A DNA stretch of 64,000 nt from JBAWYM01 sp037143575 (lineage in GTDB: Bacteria; Patescibacteriota; Gracilibacteria; Peribacterales; Peribacteraceae), in the NCBI GenBank assembly GCA_037143575.1, contig JBAWYM010000001.1, positions 9,753 through 73,752 on the forward strand. The letters are read 5' to 3'. Position 1 is the stretch's first letter; each line of letters starts with the position of its first letter. A model generated the notes under the pieces. It had not been told where the DNA came from, ran no database searches, and saw only the letters and a program-made list of their open reading frames with translations. The position numbers and the translations under genes are program-made. Below are positions 6,403-13,596 of this stretch, piece by piece.

Positions 6403-6855
6403 ATGTCCGAGAAACCTTCAGAACATCAACGGCCAAAAAGATTGCTTACCTTTCCTGAATTCGTTCGTAAAGTAGAAATCTGTACCGATAGATTACTGGC
6501 AAGAGCTGATCAGAATTTAGATGACCATGAGGATGATGCACCAATGGATCAAGCACGAATTGATGAAATCCGCCGCAGAGTTGCTAAAAGACTCGCCTCC
6601 ACTCCCAATCACGAAAACCTAGTTGACCACGATCAGCAAATATCTACATTTTCACTCGATGATATCGCTGAGAATGATGGTGACACTCGTGCTGATTATG
6701 AAGAAATCGTAAGATTGCTTGAGAGCATGCCCGATGAACGTCTCTCTGATGAGGCAGCTGTTGTTCTCTATGGTAATTTCCGGGATAGGGTGAAGAGACA
6801 GTTGGGTATTGAATTACCCGAGAAATTACCTACAGCTCTTCCATCAGAGGAATAG
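6403..6855 (+). CDS. Unknown acidic helical protein
   Basis: A 150-residue acidic, mainly helical protein starting MSEKPSEHQRPKRLLTFP, with many Asp/Glu (ARADQNLDDHEDDAPMDQAR; YEEIVRLLESMPDERLSDEA). No signal peptide or membrane segment and no family recognised. The ATG at 6403 is preceded by CATTCCCCCCCACTCCC. It is the last gene of the probable operon that begins at 4690; a strong hairpin follows at 6868. Confidence 0.62.
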   Translation: MSEKPSEHQRPKRLLTFPEFVRKVEICTDRLLARADQNLDDHEDDAPMDQARIDEIRRRVAKRLASTPNHENLVDHDQQISTFSLDDIAENDGDTRADYEEIVRLLESMPDERLSDEAAVVLYGNFRDRVKRQLGIELPEKLPTALPSEE

Positions 6856-6867
6856 CCAGATTCAATC

Positions 6868-6893
6868 GTGGGGCGAATCCCCCTTCGCCCCAC
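6868..6893 (+). terminator. Strong hairpin after 6403-6855
   Basis: GTGGGGCGAA, six-base loop TCCCCC, TTCGCCCCAC: a perfect 10-pair stem just after the stop at 6855. There is no T run, so it is a possible rather than certain terminator and could instead stabilise the 3' end. Confidence 0.5.
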
Positions 6894-6988
6894 TCATTGG
6901 ATGACCCTTCCCAAATCCCGAAAACCCCCATTGCTTAGCCCAGATTCGCTGCTACAATGGCATTCAGCACTTCCTCCTCTCTTTTCCC

Positions 6989-7648
6989 ATGGCCGATCCG
7001 ACACCCCCCACGCCTCCCCGTCCCGGTGATCCCGTCCCCGCAGGAGGGCTCGATCCCACGCAGGTTTTCGGTACGCCACCGCCACCGCCTCCACAGGCCG
7101 GTGCCGCTGGTGCTGCCGGAGCCAAGCCTGTAGCCGGTGCTGCTGGTGCGCAGGATGATGGTGCGATTCCACAGGACATGGGTCCGCCACCGCCTCCGGT
7201 GGGGACGATCGCGACCAAGGAAATGGGATTCGATGATGAGGACATCCGTATTCTCGGCGAAATCGGCAATTACCGCTTCGGGAGCATTACGGTTTCACTG
7301 ACCAATGACAATATCATCGTCCCCGCTCATACCGAGACGAAGATGGACGAGCAGCTTTTCTTGACCTTGCTCCGCGGTTCCATCTCCCTCACACGCGACG
7401 AGAAGTGGCGCATCATCCAGGCCATTCCCAAGCTCAGTCAGTTCCAGATCGATGAGCTCCAGAAGATCCTGGAGGAGGAGAAGAAGAAGTTCTCCGAGCT
7501 CTCGCCCAAGCACCTCCTTCAGCTTCAGAAGTTGGAACAGAAGCACGCCGCCGACTGGACCGATCTGCAGGCTGTCACCGTGCAGACGGCCGCCAAGAGC
7601 GACGAAGCAGCGAAGGCAGAGGAGATCAGGAAACAACTGGGGCTATAA
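6989..7648 (+). CDS. Unknown protein with Pro/Ala-rich N-terminus and coiled-coil C-terminus
   Basis: A 219-residue protein. Residues 1-70 are Pro/Gly/Ala-rich (GTPPPPPPQAGAAGAAGAKP) and probably disordered. About residues 75-130 form an alpha/beta segment (IRILGEIGNYRFGSITVSLT). The rest is a long charged helix (DELQKILEEEKKKFSELSP) that could be a coiled coil. No signal peptide, so probably cytoplasmic. The family is unknown to me. ATG 6989 follows TCCTCTCTTTTCCC. It stands alone between the preceding operon and an R2 repeat. Confidence 0.75.
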   Translation: MADPTPPTPPRPGDPVPAGGLDPTQVFGTPPPPPPQAGAAGAAGAKPVAGAAGAQDDGAIPQDMGPPPPPVGTIATKEMGFDDEDIRILGEIGNYRFGSITVSLTNDNIIVPAHTETKMDEQLFLTLLRGSISLTRDEKWRIIQAIPKLSQFQIDELQKILEEEKKKFSELSPKHLLQLQKLEQKHAADWTDLQAVTVQTAAKSDEAAKAEEIRKQLGL

Positions 7649-7689
7649 TTGGATTTTTTGAGCATAGTGCTGTTATGAGTATGTTGAGC

Positions 7690-7775
7690 ATTGGCGATTT
7701 GAAATTTGCGAATTGCGATTGATTACTGAATGGGACTACAAATCGCAATTCGCCAATCAAGAAATCGCAAATCTT
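7690..7775. repeat. R2 palindromic repeat
   Basis: GCGATTTGAAATTTGCGAAT TGCGATT on the left and AATCGCAATTCGCCAATC plus AAATCGCAAATC on the right: an AT-rich inverted repeat of about 80 bases lying between convergent genes. Further copies are at 8410-8492 and 56813-56880. Confidence 0.75.
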
Positions 7776-8354
7776 TTAGATAACGTTCATCCGATACACC
7801 ACAAACACTCCAATTCCAATGAGAGTGAAAAGTAGGCCGCTCTTCCAACTCCCCTCAATCTTCTTCCACATGCCGCTGAGGAGCAGAAAAAGCCACGCAG
7901 CGAACGTGAAACTGAGGACGAGGGGAGAGAGGAAGAGTCCCTCCAGGAAGGGAATATCAAAAGGGAGAAGCCGAAACGATGTGTACGACCCGATGGCGTA
8001 GACCAGGAAGTACCACGCGAGGAGCCAGCCCGCATAGAGCCGAAGCGTATCGATCAGCGGAAAATAGGTGGATGACGCGGTTTCTGCAGGTGCTGGTGAA
8101 GAAGAATTGGGCGCAAATGCATCTGGCGGTTCTGCAACAGCCGAAAAAAGCTTCTCTGCTTTCTCGGGTGTCAGCTGCTCTCCGGTCACTTCCCAGGGAA
8201 TCGCATTCTCCGCCATGGTTGTTTCGTGAATTTCCTGAACCGTAAGGGATAATTCCTTGAGAGCATCGCGGGCATTCTCGAGGCTTTCGGCAGTTACCGT
8301 CCCTTCCTTCATCTTTCCATCACTGTCCTGGGCGGTATAGGAGAATTGGGGCAT
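7776..8354 (-). CDS. Membrane protein with PilC/GspF N-terminal-like domain
   Basis: Residues 1-45 (MPQFSYTAQDSDGKMKEGTV, then ESLENARDALKELSLTVQEI) match the short N-terminal signature shared by type II secretion / type IV pilus platform proteins (GspF/PilC). The T2SF membrane domains themselves are absent. Instead there is a Ser/Pro-rich linker to about residue 95 and three to four hydrophobic segments from about residue 100 to 190 (LYAGWLLAWYFLVYAIGSY; LSPLVLSFTFAAWLFLLLS; GLLFTLIGIGVFVVYRM). It is probably an inner-membrane protein whose cytoplasmic head borrows the pilus platform motif. Function unknown. Confidence 0.75.
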   Translation of the reverse strand: MPQFSYTAQDSDGKMKEGTVTAESLENARDALKELSLTVQEIHETTMAENAIPWEVTGEQLTPEKAEKLFSAVAEPPDAFAPNSSSPAPAETASSTYFPLIDTLRLYAGWLLAWYFLVYAIGSYTSFRLLPFDIPFLEGLFLSPLVLSFTFAAWLFLLLSGMWKKIEGSWKSGLLFTLIGIGVFVVYRMNVI

Positions 8355-8409
8355 GGGAGGATCATAGCATATTGAGCTGCGACAATTGTACCTGTGAAGA
8401 ATGAAGTGC

Positions 8410-8492
8410 TGATATTTGCGATTTGCGATTTACGAATTGCGAATTGATCGTGGATAAATCGCAATTCGCAAATCAAGAAATCGCAAATCGTC
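8410..8492. repeat. R2 palindromic repeat
   Basis: ATATTTGCGATTTGCGATTT... paired with ...ATCGCAATTCGCAAATCAAG AAATCGCAAATC. Close relative of the element at 7690-7775, on the other side of the 7776-8354 gene. Confidence 0.75.
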
Positions 8493-8494
8493 CT

Positions 8495-9484
8495 CTACTT
8501 CTTCTCCGTCGCCGTCAGGTGCGCCGTCATATAATCCACAGCGCCCTTCAGGCTTGCTGGAGCGGAGATCTCGAAATGCTGATTACCGGTCCAAGCCTTG
8601 AATCCAACGACCTTGTCTCCGGAAGACAAAACCTGCCCATCCGTAGCGCCGGTGGTCGAAATGTCTCCGCTGAGGAGATTGACGACGATCGGTCCGTCAC
8701 CCACGGCATTAATTTCCGCTGCACTCGCCTCCACGCGCCAGAGCGCAGTTGTGTTGGCGGAGAAGGAAACGTAGTACCAGTATTTGTGCATGGGAACGCA
8801 GAAACCGATGTGATCGGTGCAATACTTCTGCGTCCAGTTGGCATCGGAGAAATCCTCTTTGGCCATTTTCTTGACGAGTGCGAGGAAAGATTCGGTCGGC
8901 ACTCCAGCAACAGGAGAAACTGCAGCGACTGAACTGCTCGAAACCGGATTCGGCTTGATGACCGGAGGAGTGACAGAAGGTACGGCAGGAGCTTTGCTGG
9001 ATGCTACGGTTGGGACCGAAGAAACCACTAGCGGGGCTTGGGACTGAACGGATGATGTCGGCGCGAAGCTCTCGGATGAAATCAGCGATGCCTCAGATGA
9101 GGACGATAAAGGTTCGACAAGGAGCTGAATTTTCTCGACGCGCATAATGGTCCCTCCCTGTTCTGTCGTCGGACGCGTGGATCCTGTCACTTCCGCCTCT
9201 TCACCGACATAGCCATTGAGATCCACAGTCTCGCTCGACAGCAGAATGAAACCTCCGGTACTGAGCTGCAGTCGGTGTGTCCCTTCCATGTACACGCTCA
9301 CGGTATTGGTCTGGACGATTCCCTGATAGACCACATTATGCGTTTCGACGACCAGTGCTTCGCTCGAAGCAGGAGCCGACGAGGAAGATTCCCCTGCAGA
9401 AGATGGAGTGGTCGTGCTGCTACAGGCGACGAGCAACGTGGGGAGAAGGATTGCTACGGAGAGAAGGACGGTGCGTGAACGCAT
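8495..9484 (-). CDS. Secreted lipoprotein with Ser-rich linker
   Basis: A 329-residue protein starting MRSRTVLLSVAILLPTLLVA followed by Cys, a clear lipobox (LLVAC, Cys near residue 21). After a Ser-rich stretch, residues about 45-120 form a small beta domain (VVYQGIVQTNTVSVYMEGTH; EEAEVTGSTRPTTEQGGTIM) that resembles OB-like lipoprotein domains. A long Ser/Pro/Val linker to about residue 210 leads to a C-terminal domain with two Cys (KYCTDHIGFCVPMHKYWYY), which may form a disulphide through the neighbouring DsbA. It should be lipid-anchored outside the membrane. Function unknown. Confidence 0.82.
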   Translation of the reverse strand: MRSRTVLLSVAILLPTLLVACSSTTTPSSAGESSSSAPASSEALVVETHNVVYQGIVQTNTVSVYMEGTHRLQLSTGGFILLSSETVDLNGYVGEEAEVTGSTRPTTEQGGTIMRVEKIQLLVEPLSSSSEASLISSESFAPTSSVQSQAPLVVSSVPTVASSKAPAVPSVTPPVIKPNPVSSSSVAAVSPVAGVPTESFLALVKKMAKEDFSDANWTQKYCTDHIGFCVPMHKYWYYVSFSANTTALWRVEASAAEINAVGDGPIVVNLLSGDISTTGATDGQVLSSGDKVVGFKAWTGNQHFEISAPASLKGAVDYMTAHLTATEKK

Positions 9485-9605
9485 AATTTGGAGAGGAAAT
9501 TGGAAAGTGGAAAGTGGAAAATGACGTCTTTGAAGCTTTGAGCATTCCACGAGAAAATAGATCTGTATTGTAGGCGACTTAAGGAGATGAGGATAGTTGT
9601 TCTCC

Positions 9606-9630
9606 AAAAAGAGCGGCCGAAGCCGCTCTC
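9606..9630 (-). terminator. Terminator downstream of the dsbA-like gene
   Basis: On the minus strand AGAGCGGC, TTCG loop, GCCGCTCT followed by five T (9610-9606). It lies 23 bases after the stop of the gene ending at 9653. Confidence 0.85.
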
Positions 9631-9652
9631 TTTTCAATGACAAAATACGAAG

Positions 9653-10393
9653 CTACTTCGCGAGAAGAGCATCGATGGCCGTCTGGAAGTTGGCAACCGG
9701 CTGCGCACCGGATACCTCCTTCACCTGCTTGGTCTCATGGTTCACGATAATATTTCCCGGAGTTCCGCTGATACCGACCTTGCTGCCGGATTGCTCCATA
9801 TCGCTGATCTTGGATGCAAACTTGCCACTATCGAGACAGGTCTTGAAGGCTGCCTCTTTGAGGCCGATGGCCTTGGCATACGTCGCAAGCTGAGCGATGT
9901 CGGCACCCTTTGCATAAATCATGTCTGTCATCTCCCAGAACTTCGTGTTCCCTCCCAATTCGGTAGCACACTCGGTGGCCTCAGCGGCCTTCTGAGCGTT
10001 CGGGTGCATTTGGGGCGGAAGCGGGAAGTGACGGAAGACCCAGTTCACCTTTCCGCTATTGTCTTTGATGATCTGCTCAATCGTAGGATGCACACGAGCA
10101 CAGAACGGACATTCCAGATCCGAGTACTCGATGATCGTAATCGGAGCATTCACGTCACCACGGATGTGATCCGTCTGGGAATCTACGGGCAGAATATCCG
10201 CATAAGCGGGAGCTGTGTCTGCGGGAGGAGCCGCAGGAGGAGTAGGCTGCTGAGCCGTGGGAGCTATAGCAGTAGGAGCCTTGATGGGTATACTAGTCAT
10301 TTTCGCTGCGGTGAAACCGACGATGATGCCAATGAGGACCATCGCAATGCCAAACCACATCTTGGTATCGGATTGCTGAGAAGAATCAGCCAT
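9653..10393 (-). CDS. Membrane-anchored DsbA-family thiol oxidoreductase
   Basis: A 246-residue protein with an N-terminal membrane anchor (MWFGIAMVLIGIIVGFTAA), a Pro/Ala-rich spacer to about residue 65, and a thioredoxin-like DsbA domain. The active site is SDLECPFCARVHPT (C-P-F-C), and the cis-Pro loop is VGISGTPGNIIV. The insertion contains two further Cys. It should oxidise or isomerise disulphides in exported proteins. The envelope proteins around it are Cys-containing (8495 gene, the 12-repeat Cys-rich protein at 13597, the 17471 protein), which makes a role in their folding likely. ATG 10393 follows a C/T-rich tract. Confidence 0.92.
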   Translation of the reverse strand: MADSSQQSDTKMWFGIAMVLIGIIVGFTAAKMTSIPIKAPTAIAPTAQQPTPPAAPPADTAPAYADILPVDSQTDHIRGDVNAPITIIEYSDLECPFCARVHPTIEQIIKDNSGKVNWVFRHFPLPPQMHPNAQKAAEATECATELGGNTKFWEMTDMIYAKGADIAQLATYAKAIGLKEAAFKTCLDSGKFASKISDMEQSGSKVGISGTPGNIIVNHETKQVKEVSGAQPVANFQTAIDALLAK

Positions 10394-10405
10394 AGGAGTA
10401 GGGGG

Positions 10406-10429
10406 AAAAATGCCCGCCCAGTGTGCGGG
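10406..10429 (-). terminator. Terminator between vanW-like and dsbA-like genes
   Basis: Minus strand CCCGC, seven-base loop, GCGGG, CA and five T (10410-10406). It lies about 95 bases after the stop of the gene ending at 10523 and just upstream of the dsbA-like start, so it probably ends the vanW transcript. Confidence 0.65.
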
Positions 10430-10522
10430 AGGTTTATGAGGTTGTAAAGTCAGGAAATCTTTCAGCAATGATTGACGAAATTCCGATCGACATTCTGCGC
10501 TGCTGTTCAGGAATGTCTCCCC

Positions 10523-11941
10523 TCAAATGCCGCTACCGGATACCGTCGAACCGGACTCTGCACTCGCATGTAACAATGCGTACTTTCGGGGAATAGACAA
10601 GGGCATTCCCTTATAACGTGAAATCAGCGGACGATCTTCGATGCGACCATCGCTGTAGGAAACTTCCTGAACCCAAGCGATTTCATTGGAACGAATCGTC
10701 TTCGATTCCAACGACTGCTCAGACTGGTCCGTATCGGCGAAATATGGGCCACGGATGTCAGTCATCCTCCCGTCGGGTGTGCCGTAAATATTCACCACTA
10801 CTTCCGTTCCTTCATCGTACGACTGAATAAGAATCCAACTTGAAGAATCATTCATAAACGTAAGATCCTGCACCCCCGGAAGAACCGTTGCATCAATTCC
10901 GACGCCAAATTTTTCATAATAGGACACATATAGGCTGTGATTCGCGCGCTTTTCGATCGGAAATCCCGCACTCAGAGCTGCTCGGAGAGCTGTCGTAGAA
11001 ACCTGGCAGATTCCGCCACCGGGAGCCATCACAAGTGTCCCCCCATCGATGATGATTTTCGCCATGTACCAGCCGTTGCCCGTCGTGACCGGCTTGCCAA
11101 TCGTCGCGTTGAACGAGAAGGTTTCACCCGGGCCTACGAGAACATTACTGAGATGATCATTCGCAGCTTTTTGGACATTCCTGATACGAGCAGCCGGAGA
11201 ACCACTGAAATCCGAGCGACCACTGCCGAGAATCGTAAGACTCCCGAGTTCCCTGCCGGTTGCATTGATAATCGGCCCACCGGACCATGTCAGTGGCAAG
11301 GACACACGATCACCACCGGTGACCAGGACATTGGCGATATCATTGGTTGTTTTCGTCACATCGAACGTGTAACCGAACTTGGCCACTCCATCAGAAATCA
11401 CACGAAGAACGTCGCCATCATCCACCGTTTCTTGGAGTGTCGATCCGACGGGACGAATGATGCCTTCGATAGATGCATACGTGAGCGTCTCTGCAATACT
11501 TGCGGTGTCAAGAATGAAATGGGCTTGTGTTGTCGAAATTTCCGGGCGCATCCACTGCGGATAGGTCTGTACGCCGACAATCCAAGGGTGCGTCGTACCA
11601 TCAGGAAATCGGAGATCAACTGTGACAGAGCGATTCATGAGAGCGTGCTGTTCACGAATCGCCGTGACAAGAGCGGATATCGAAGGAGTCGGAAGAGAGC
11701 GCTTCGCAAGTCTCCTACTGAGTCGCGCGGCAATACGCAGGAGCGCGGCATCACTATCGGAAAGAGAGACCGGAACCTCAGATGATTTCCACGATGGCAA
11801 TAACGGAAGGTTGACGGACGCCGAGAATATCAATGGAGATTGCTTCGACGAAAGCATGAATCCCACAGAAAGACTAAGACACAGCGCTCCCAGAGTCAGC
11901 GCAATTCCTGTTCGAAAATACTTTGAGTGTTTGAAGTTCAT
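10523..11941 (-). CDS. VanW-family cell-wall protein
   Basis: A 472-residue exported protein. The N-terminus (MNFKHSKYFRTGIALTLGAL) is a signal/anchor. The middle has the region often found before VanW (peptidoglycan-binding-4-like; RPVGSTLQETVDDGDVLRVI). The C-terminal half has the VanW core: VLVGPGETFSFNATIGKPVT, then IIIDGGTLVMAPGGGICQVS with the G-G-G-I-C-Q-V-S-T signature, and ending DATVLPGVQDLTFMNDSSSW. VanW domains are common in Gram-positive and CPR envelopes; the biochemical activity is not established. It has its own divergent promoter opposite rsmH. Confidence 0.92.
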   Translation of the reverse strand: MNFKHSKYFRTGIALTLGALCLSLSVGFMLSSKQSPLIFSASVNLPLLPSWKSSEVPVSLSDSDAALLRIAARLSRRLAKRSLPTPSISALVTAIREQHALMNRSVTVDLRFPDGTTHPWIVGVQTYPQWMRPEISTTQAHFILDTASIAETLTYASIEGIIRPVGSTLQETVDDGDVLRVISDGVAKFGYTFDVTKTTNDIANVLVTGGDRVSLPLTWSGGPIINATGRELGSLTILGSGRSDFSGSPAARIRNVQKAANDHLSNVLVGPGETFSFNATIGKPVTTGNGWYMAKIIIDGGTLVMAPGGGICQVSTTALRAALSAGFPIEKRANHSLYVSYYEKFGVGIDATVLPGVQDLTFMNDSSSWILIQSYDEGTEVVVNIYGTPDGRMTDIRGPYFADTDQSEQSLESKTIRSNEIAWVQEVSYSDGRIEDRPLISRYKGMPLSIPRKYALLHASAESGSTVSGSGI

Positions 11942-11960
11942 AAATGTGGTTGTTATGTAT

Positions 11961-11989
11961 ATTATAATATATTATTATTAATTTAGCAA
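11961..11989 (-). promoter_or_regulatory. Promoter of the vanW-like gene
   Basis: Minus strand TTGCTA (11989-11984), 17 bases, TATAAT (11966-11961), in a very AT-rich divergent region. Translation starts 20 bases after the -10. Confidence 0.65.
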
Positions 11990-12106
11990 ATGATTACTCC
12001 ATACGTGATATGAGGCAGAATCCCCTTCATCAGATGATTCAAACATACAATATGAACAATTTATGTATGCAATACTATGACTACTGAGTGTCGCAAGCCC
12101 TGCTGA

Positions 12107-12134
12107 TTGAATCTCGGCCATTCTGGCCTAGTAT
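12107..12134 (+). promoter_or_regulatory. Promoter of rsmH, leaderless
   Basis: TTGAAT (12107-12112), 16 bases, TAGTAT (12129-12134). The GTG start codon begins at 12141, seven bases after the -10, so transcription and translation should start at the same base. Confidence 0.65.
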
Positions 12135-12140
12135 CGCGAA

Positions 12141-13043
12141 GTGCAAAAGCAGCCATTTCATGATCCGGTTCTGCTGGCGGAAGTCCTTTCCCTTCTCGAT
12201 CCGGTCTCTGGTGAATCCGTTCTCGATGTCACACTCGGGCTCGGGGGACATGCATTGGCATTTTTGAAAAAGATAGGGCAGAAAGGTTCTTTCGTCGGAA
12301 TGGAAGCAGACGCGGAGAATCTCCTTCTCGCGACCAATCGTCTGTCCTCCTCTCCGGCTGCCGTGAAGCTCATCCACGGAAATTTCCGGGATATCGCTTC
12401 GTTCACAATCGACCCAGTGGATATACTTTTTGCTGATTTGGGATTGAGCTCGCCGCATATCGATGATGCCACACGCGGTTTCTCTTTCCGTGAAGACGCT
12501 CCACTCGATTTGCGCTTCGATCGCACGCGGGGACTGAGTGCGGCACAGTGGCTCTCCGATGCCTCTGAAGCCTCTGTACGTTCAGTGCTACGGGAATACG
12601 GTGAGCTTGCTCAAGCCCATCAGATTGCTCGCTCTCTGTGCGCGAAGCAGCCACAGACAACGAGCGGCGTACAGCAAGCGGTAGAGCAGGCTTGTGGCTG
12701 GCGTGCGCGCTCGGTACTGCCACAAGTGTTTCAAGCTCTGCGCATCGCCGTGAACGATGAATTGGTTGCTCTCGATACTCTCCTTTCCATCGGCCCTACC
12801 CTCCTTCTTCCTGGCGGACGTATGGGAATCATCTCGTACCATTCCCTCGAAGACCGAAGAGTGAAGCAATCTTTCCGTACGCTCGTAACTCCAGAAATTG
12901 ATCCCCGAACTGGAGGCATCAGTATTCCTGCACCTTTCGCTCTCATCACGAGAAAACCCGTTGCCCCATCATCCGAAGAAGTCTCTATCAATCCCCGCGC
13001 ACGCAGTGCAAAATTTCGGGCGATCCGGAAGATGCGTCTGTGA
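12141..13043 (+). CDS. rsmH: 16S rRNA (cytosine(1402)-N(4))-methyltransferase RsmH
   Basis: The 300-residue protein carries the RsmH/MraW signatures. It starts MQKQPFHDPVLLAEVLSLLD; the SAM-binding motif is SVLDVTLGLGGHALAFLKKI. It continues with DILFADLGLSSPHIDDATRG, then DLRFDRTRGLSAAQWL, and ends with IISYHSLEDRRVKQSFR and NPRARSAKFRAIRK. It methylates N4 of C1402 in the ribosomal decoding centre. The start is a GTG at 12141 that coincides with the expected transcription start. ftsL-like follows at 13074, the usual mraW-ftsL order of the division-and-cell-wall cluster, but the rest of that cluster is not here. Confidence 0.96.
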   Translation: MQKQPFHDPVLLAEVLSLLDPVSGESVLDVTLGLGGHALAFLKKIGQKGSFVGMEADAENLLLATNRLSSSPAAVKLIHGNFRDIASFTIDPVDILFADLGLSSPHIDDATRGFSFREDAPLDLRFDRTRGLSAAQWLSDASEASVRSVLREYGELAQAHQIARSLCAKQPQTTSGVQQAVEQACGWRARSVLPQVFQALRIAVNDELVALDTLLSIGPTLLLPGGRMGIISYHSLEDRRVKQSFRTLVTPEIDPRTGGISIPAPFALITRKPVAPSSEEVSINPRARSAKFRAIRKMRL

Positions 13044-13073
13044 ATATTGCTCTATCTGCTACACTCCTCATCC

Positions 13074-13448
13074 GTGACCCGACAGTCGACGCCATCGGCT
13101 CTCCCCAATCGCTCCTCTTTGGGCCAAATGGTGAATCAGAGCACCGTATTACTTATGATATCTATAGGATCACTCATCTTGTTACTCGCTCTGCTCATTC
13201 TCTTCCATCAAAACGCAACAGCGACGAAAGGGTACCAGCTGCGCACCCTCGAGCGGGAACGATCTCAGCTGCTCCTCGAAGAAGAAATTCTCAATATGCA
13301 GGTGGCAGAAGCGCAAGCCCTGCACCGATTGACGGAAGATTCCTTGGTTCAAGTAATGATTCCGATGAAGAATGTCCACTACGTGCAGCAGGATGTAACT
13401 GTTGCGGAACGAGAAAAAGACATTGGAAATGGAAATATTACGAAATAG
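13074..13448 (+). CDS. FtsL-like cell-division protein
   Basis: A 124-residue bitopic protein: short cytoplasmic N-terminus, one membrane helix (STVLLMISIGSLILLLALLI), then a coiled coil (LRTLERERSQLLLEEEILNM) with leucine heptads. This matches the FtsL/DivIC architecture and the position after rsmH. Sequence identity in this family is low, so the assignment rests on topology and context. The start is uncertain: TTG 13047, GTG 13074 and ATG 13128 are all in frame; GTG 13074 lies 30 bases after the rsmH stop. Confidence 0.75.
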   Translation: MTRQSTPSALPNRSSLGQMVNQSTVLLMISIGSLILLLALLILFHQNATATKGYQLRTLERERSQLLLEEEILNMQVAEAQALHRLTEDSLVQVMIPMKNVHYVQQDVTVAEREKDIGNGNITK

Positions 13449-13596
13449 CCATTTGAATGAATATTCCTTTAGTATTCAACAATTCTTCCAGTTTTCCCGG
13501 GTGGGATTATTATTAATAGAACATATCTCGTGTACCATGCAAGTTTCAGAGGAAGATAAAAGTGCGATTCTCTGCTAAAATAACAGGAAAACAAAC

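Noticed and set aside
10434..10493. A 19-codon Ser/Ile-containing minus-strand ORF before a hairpin, upstream of the dsbA-like gene
   Set aside because: No codon runs and no antiterminator complementary to the hairpin; the hairpin is better explained as the terminator of the vanW-like gene.
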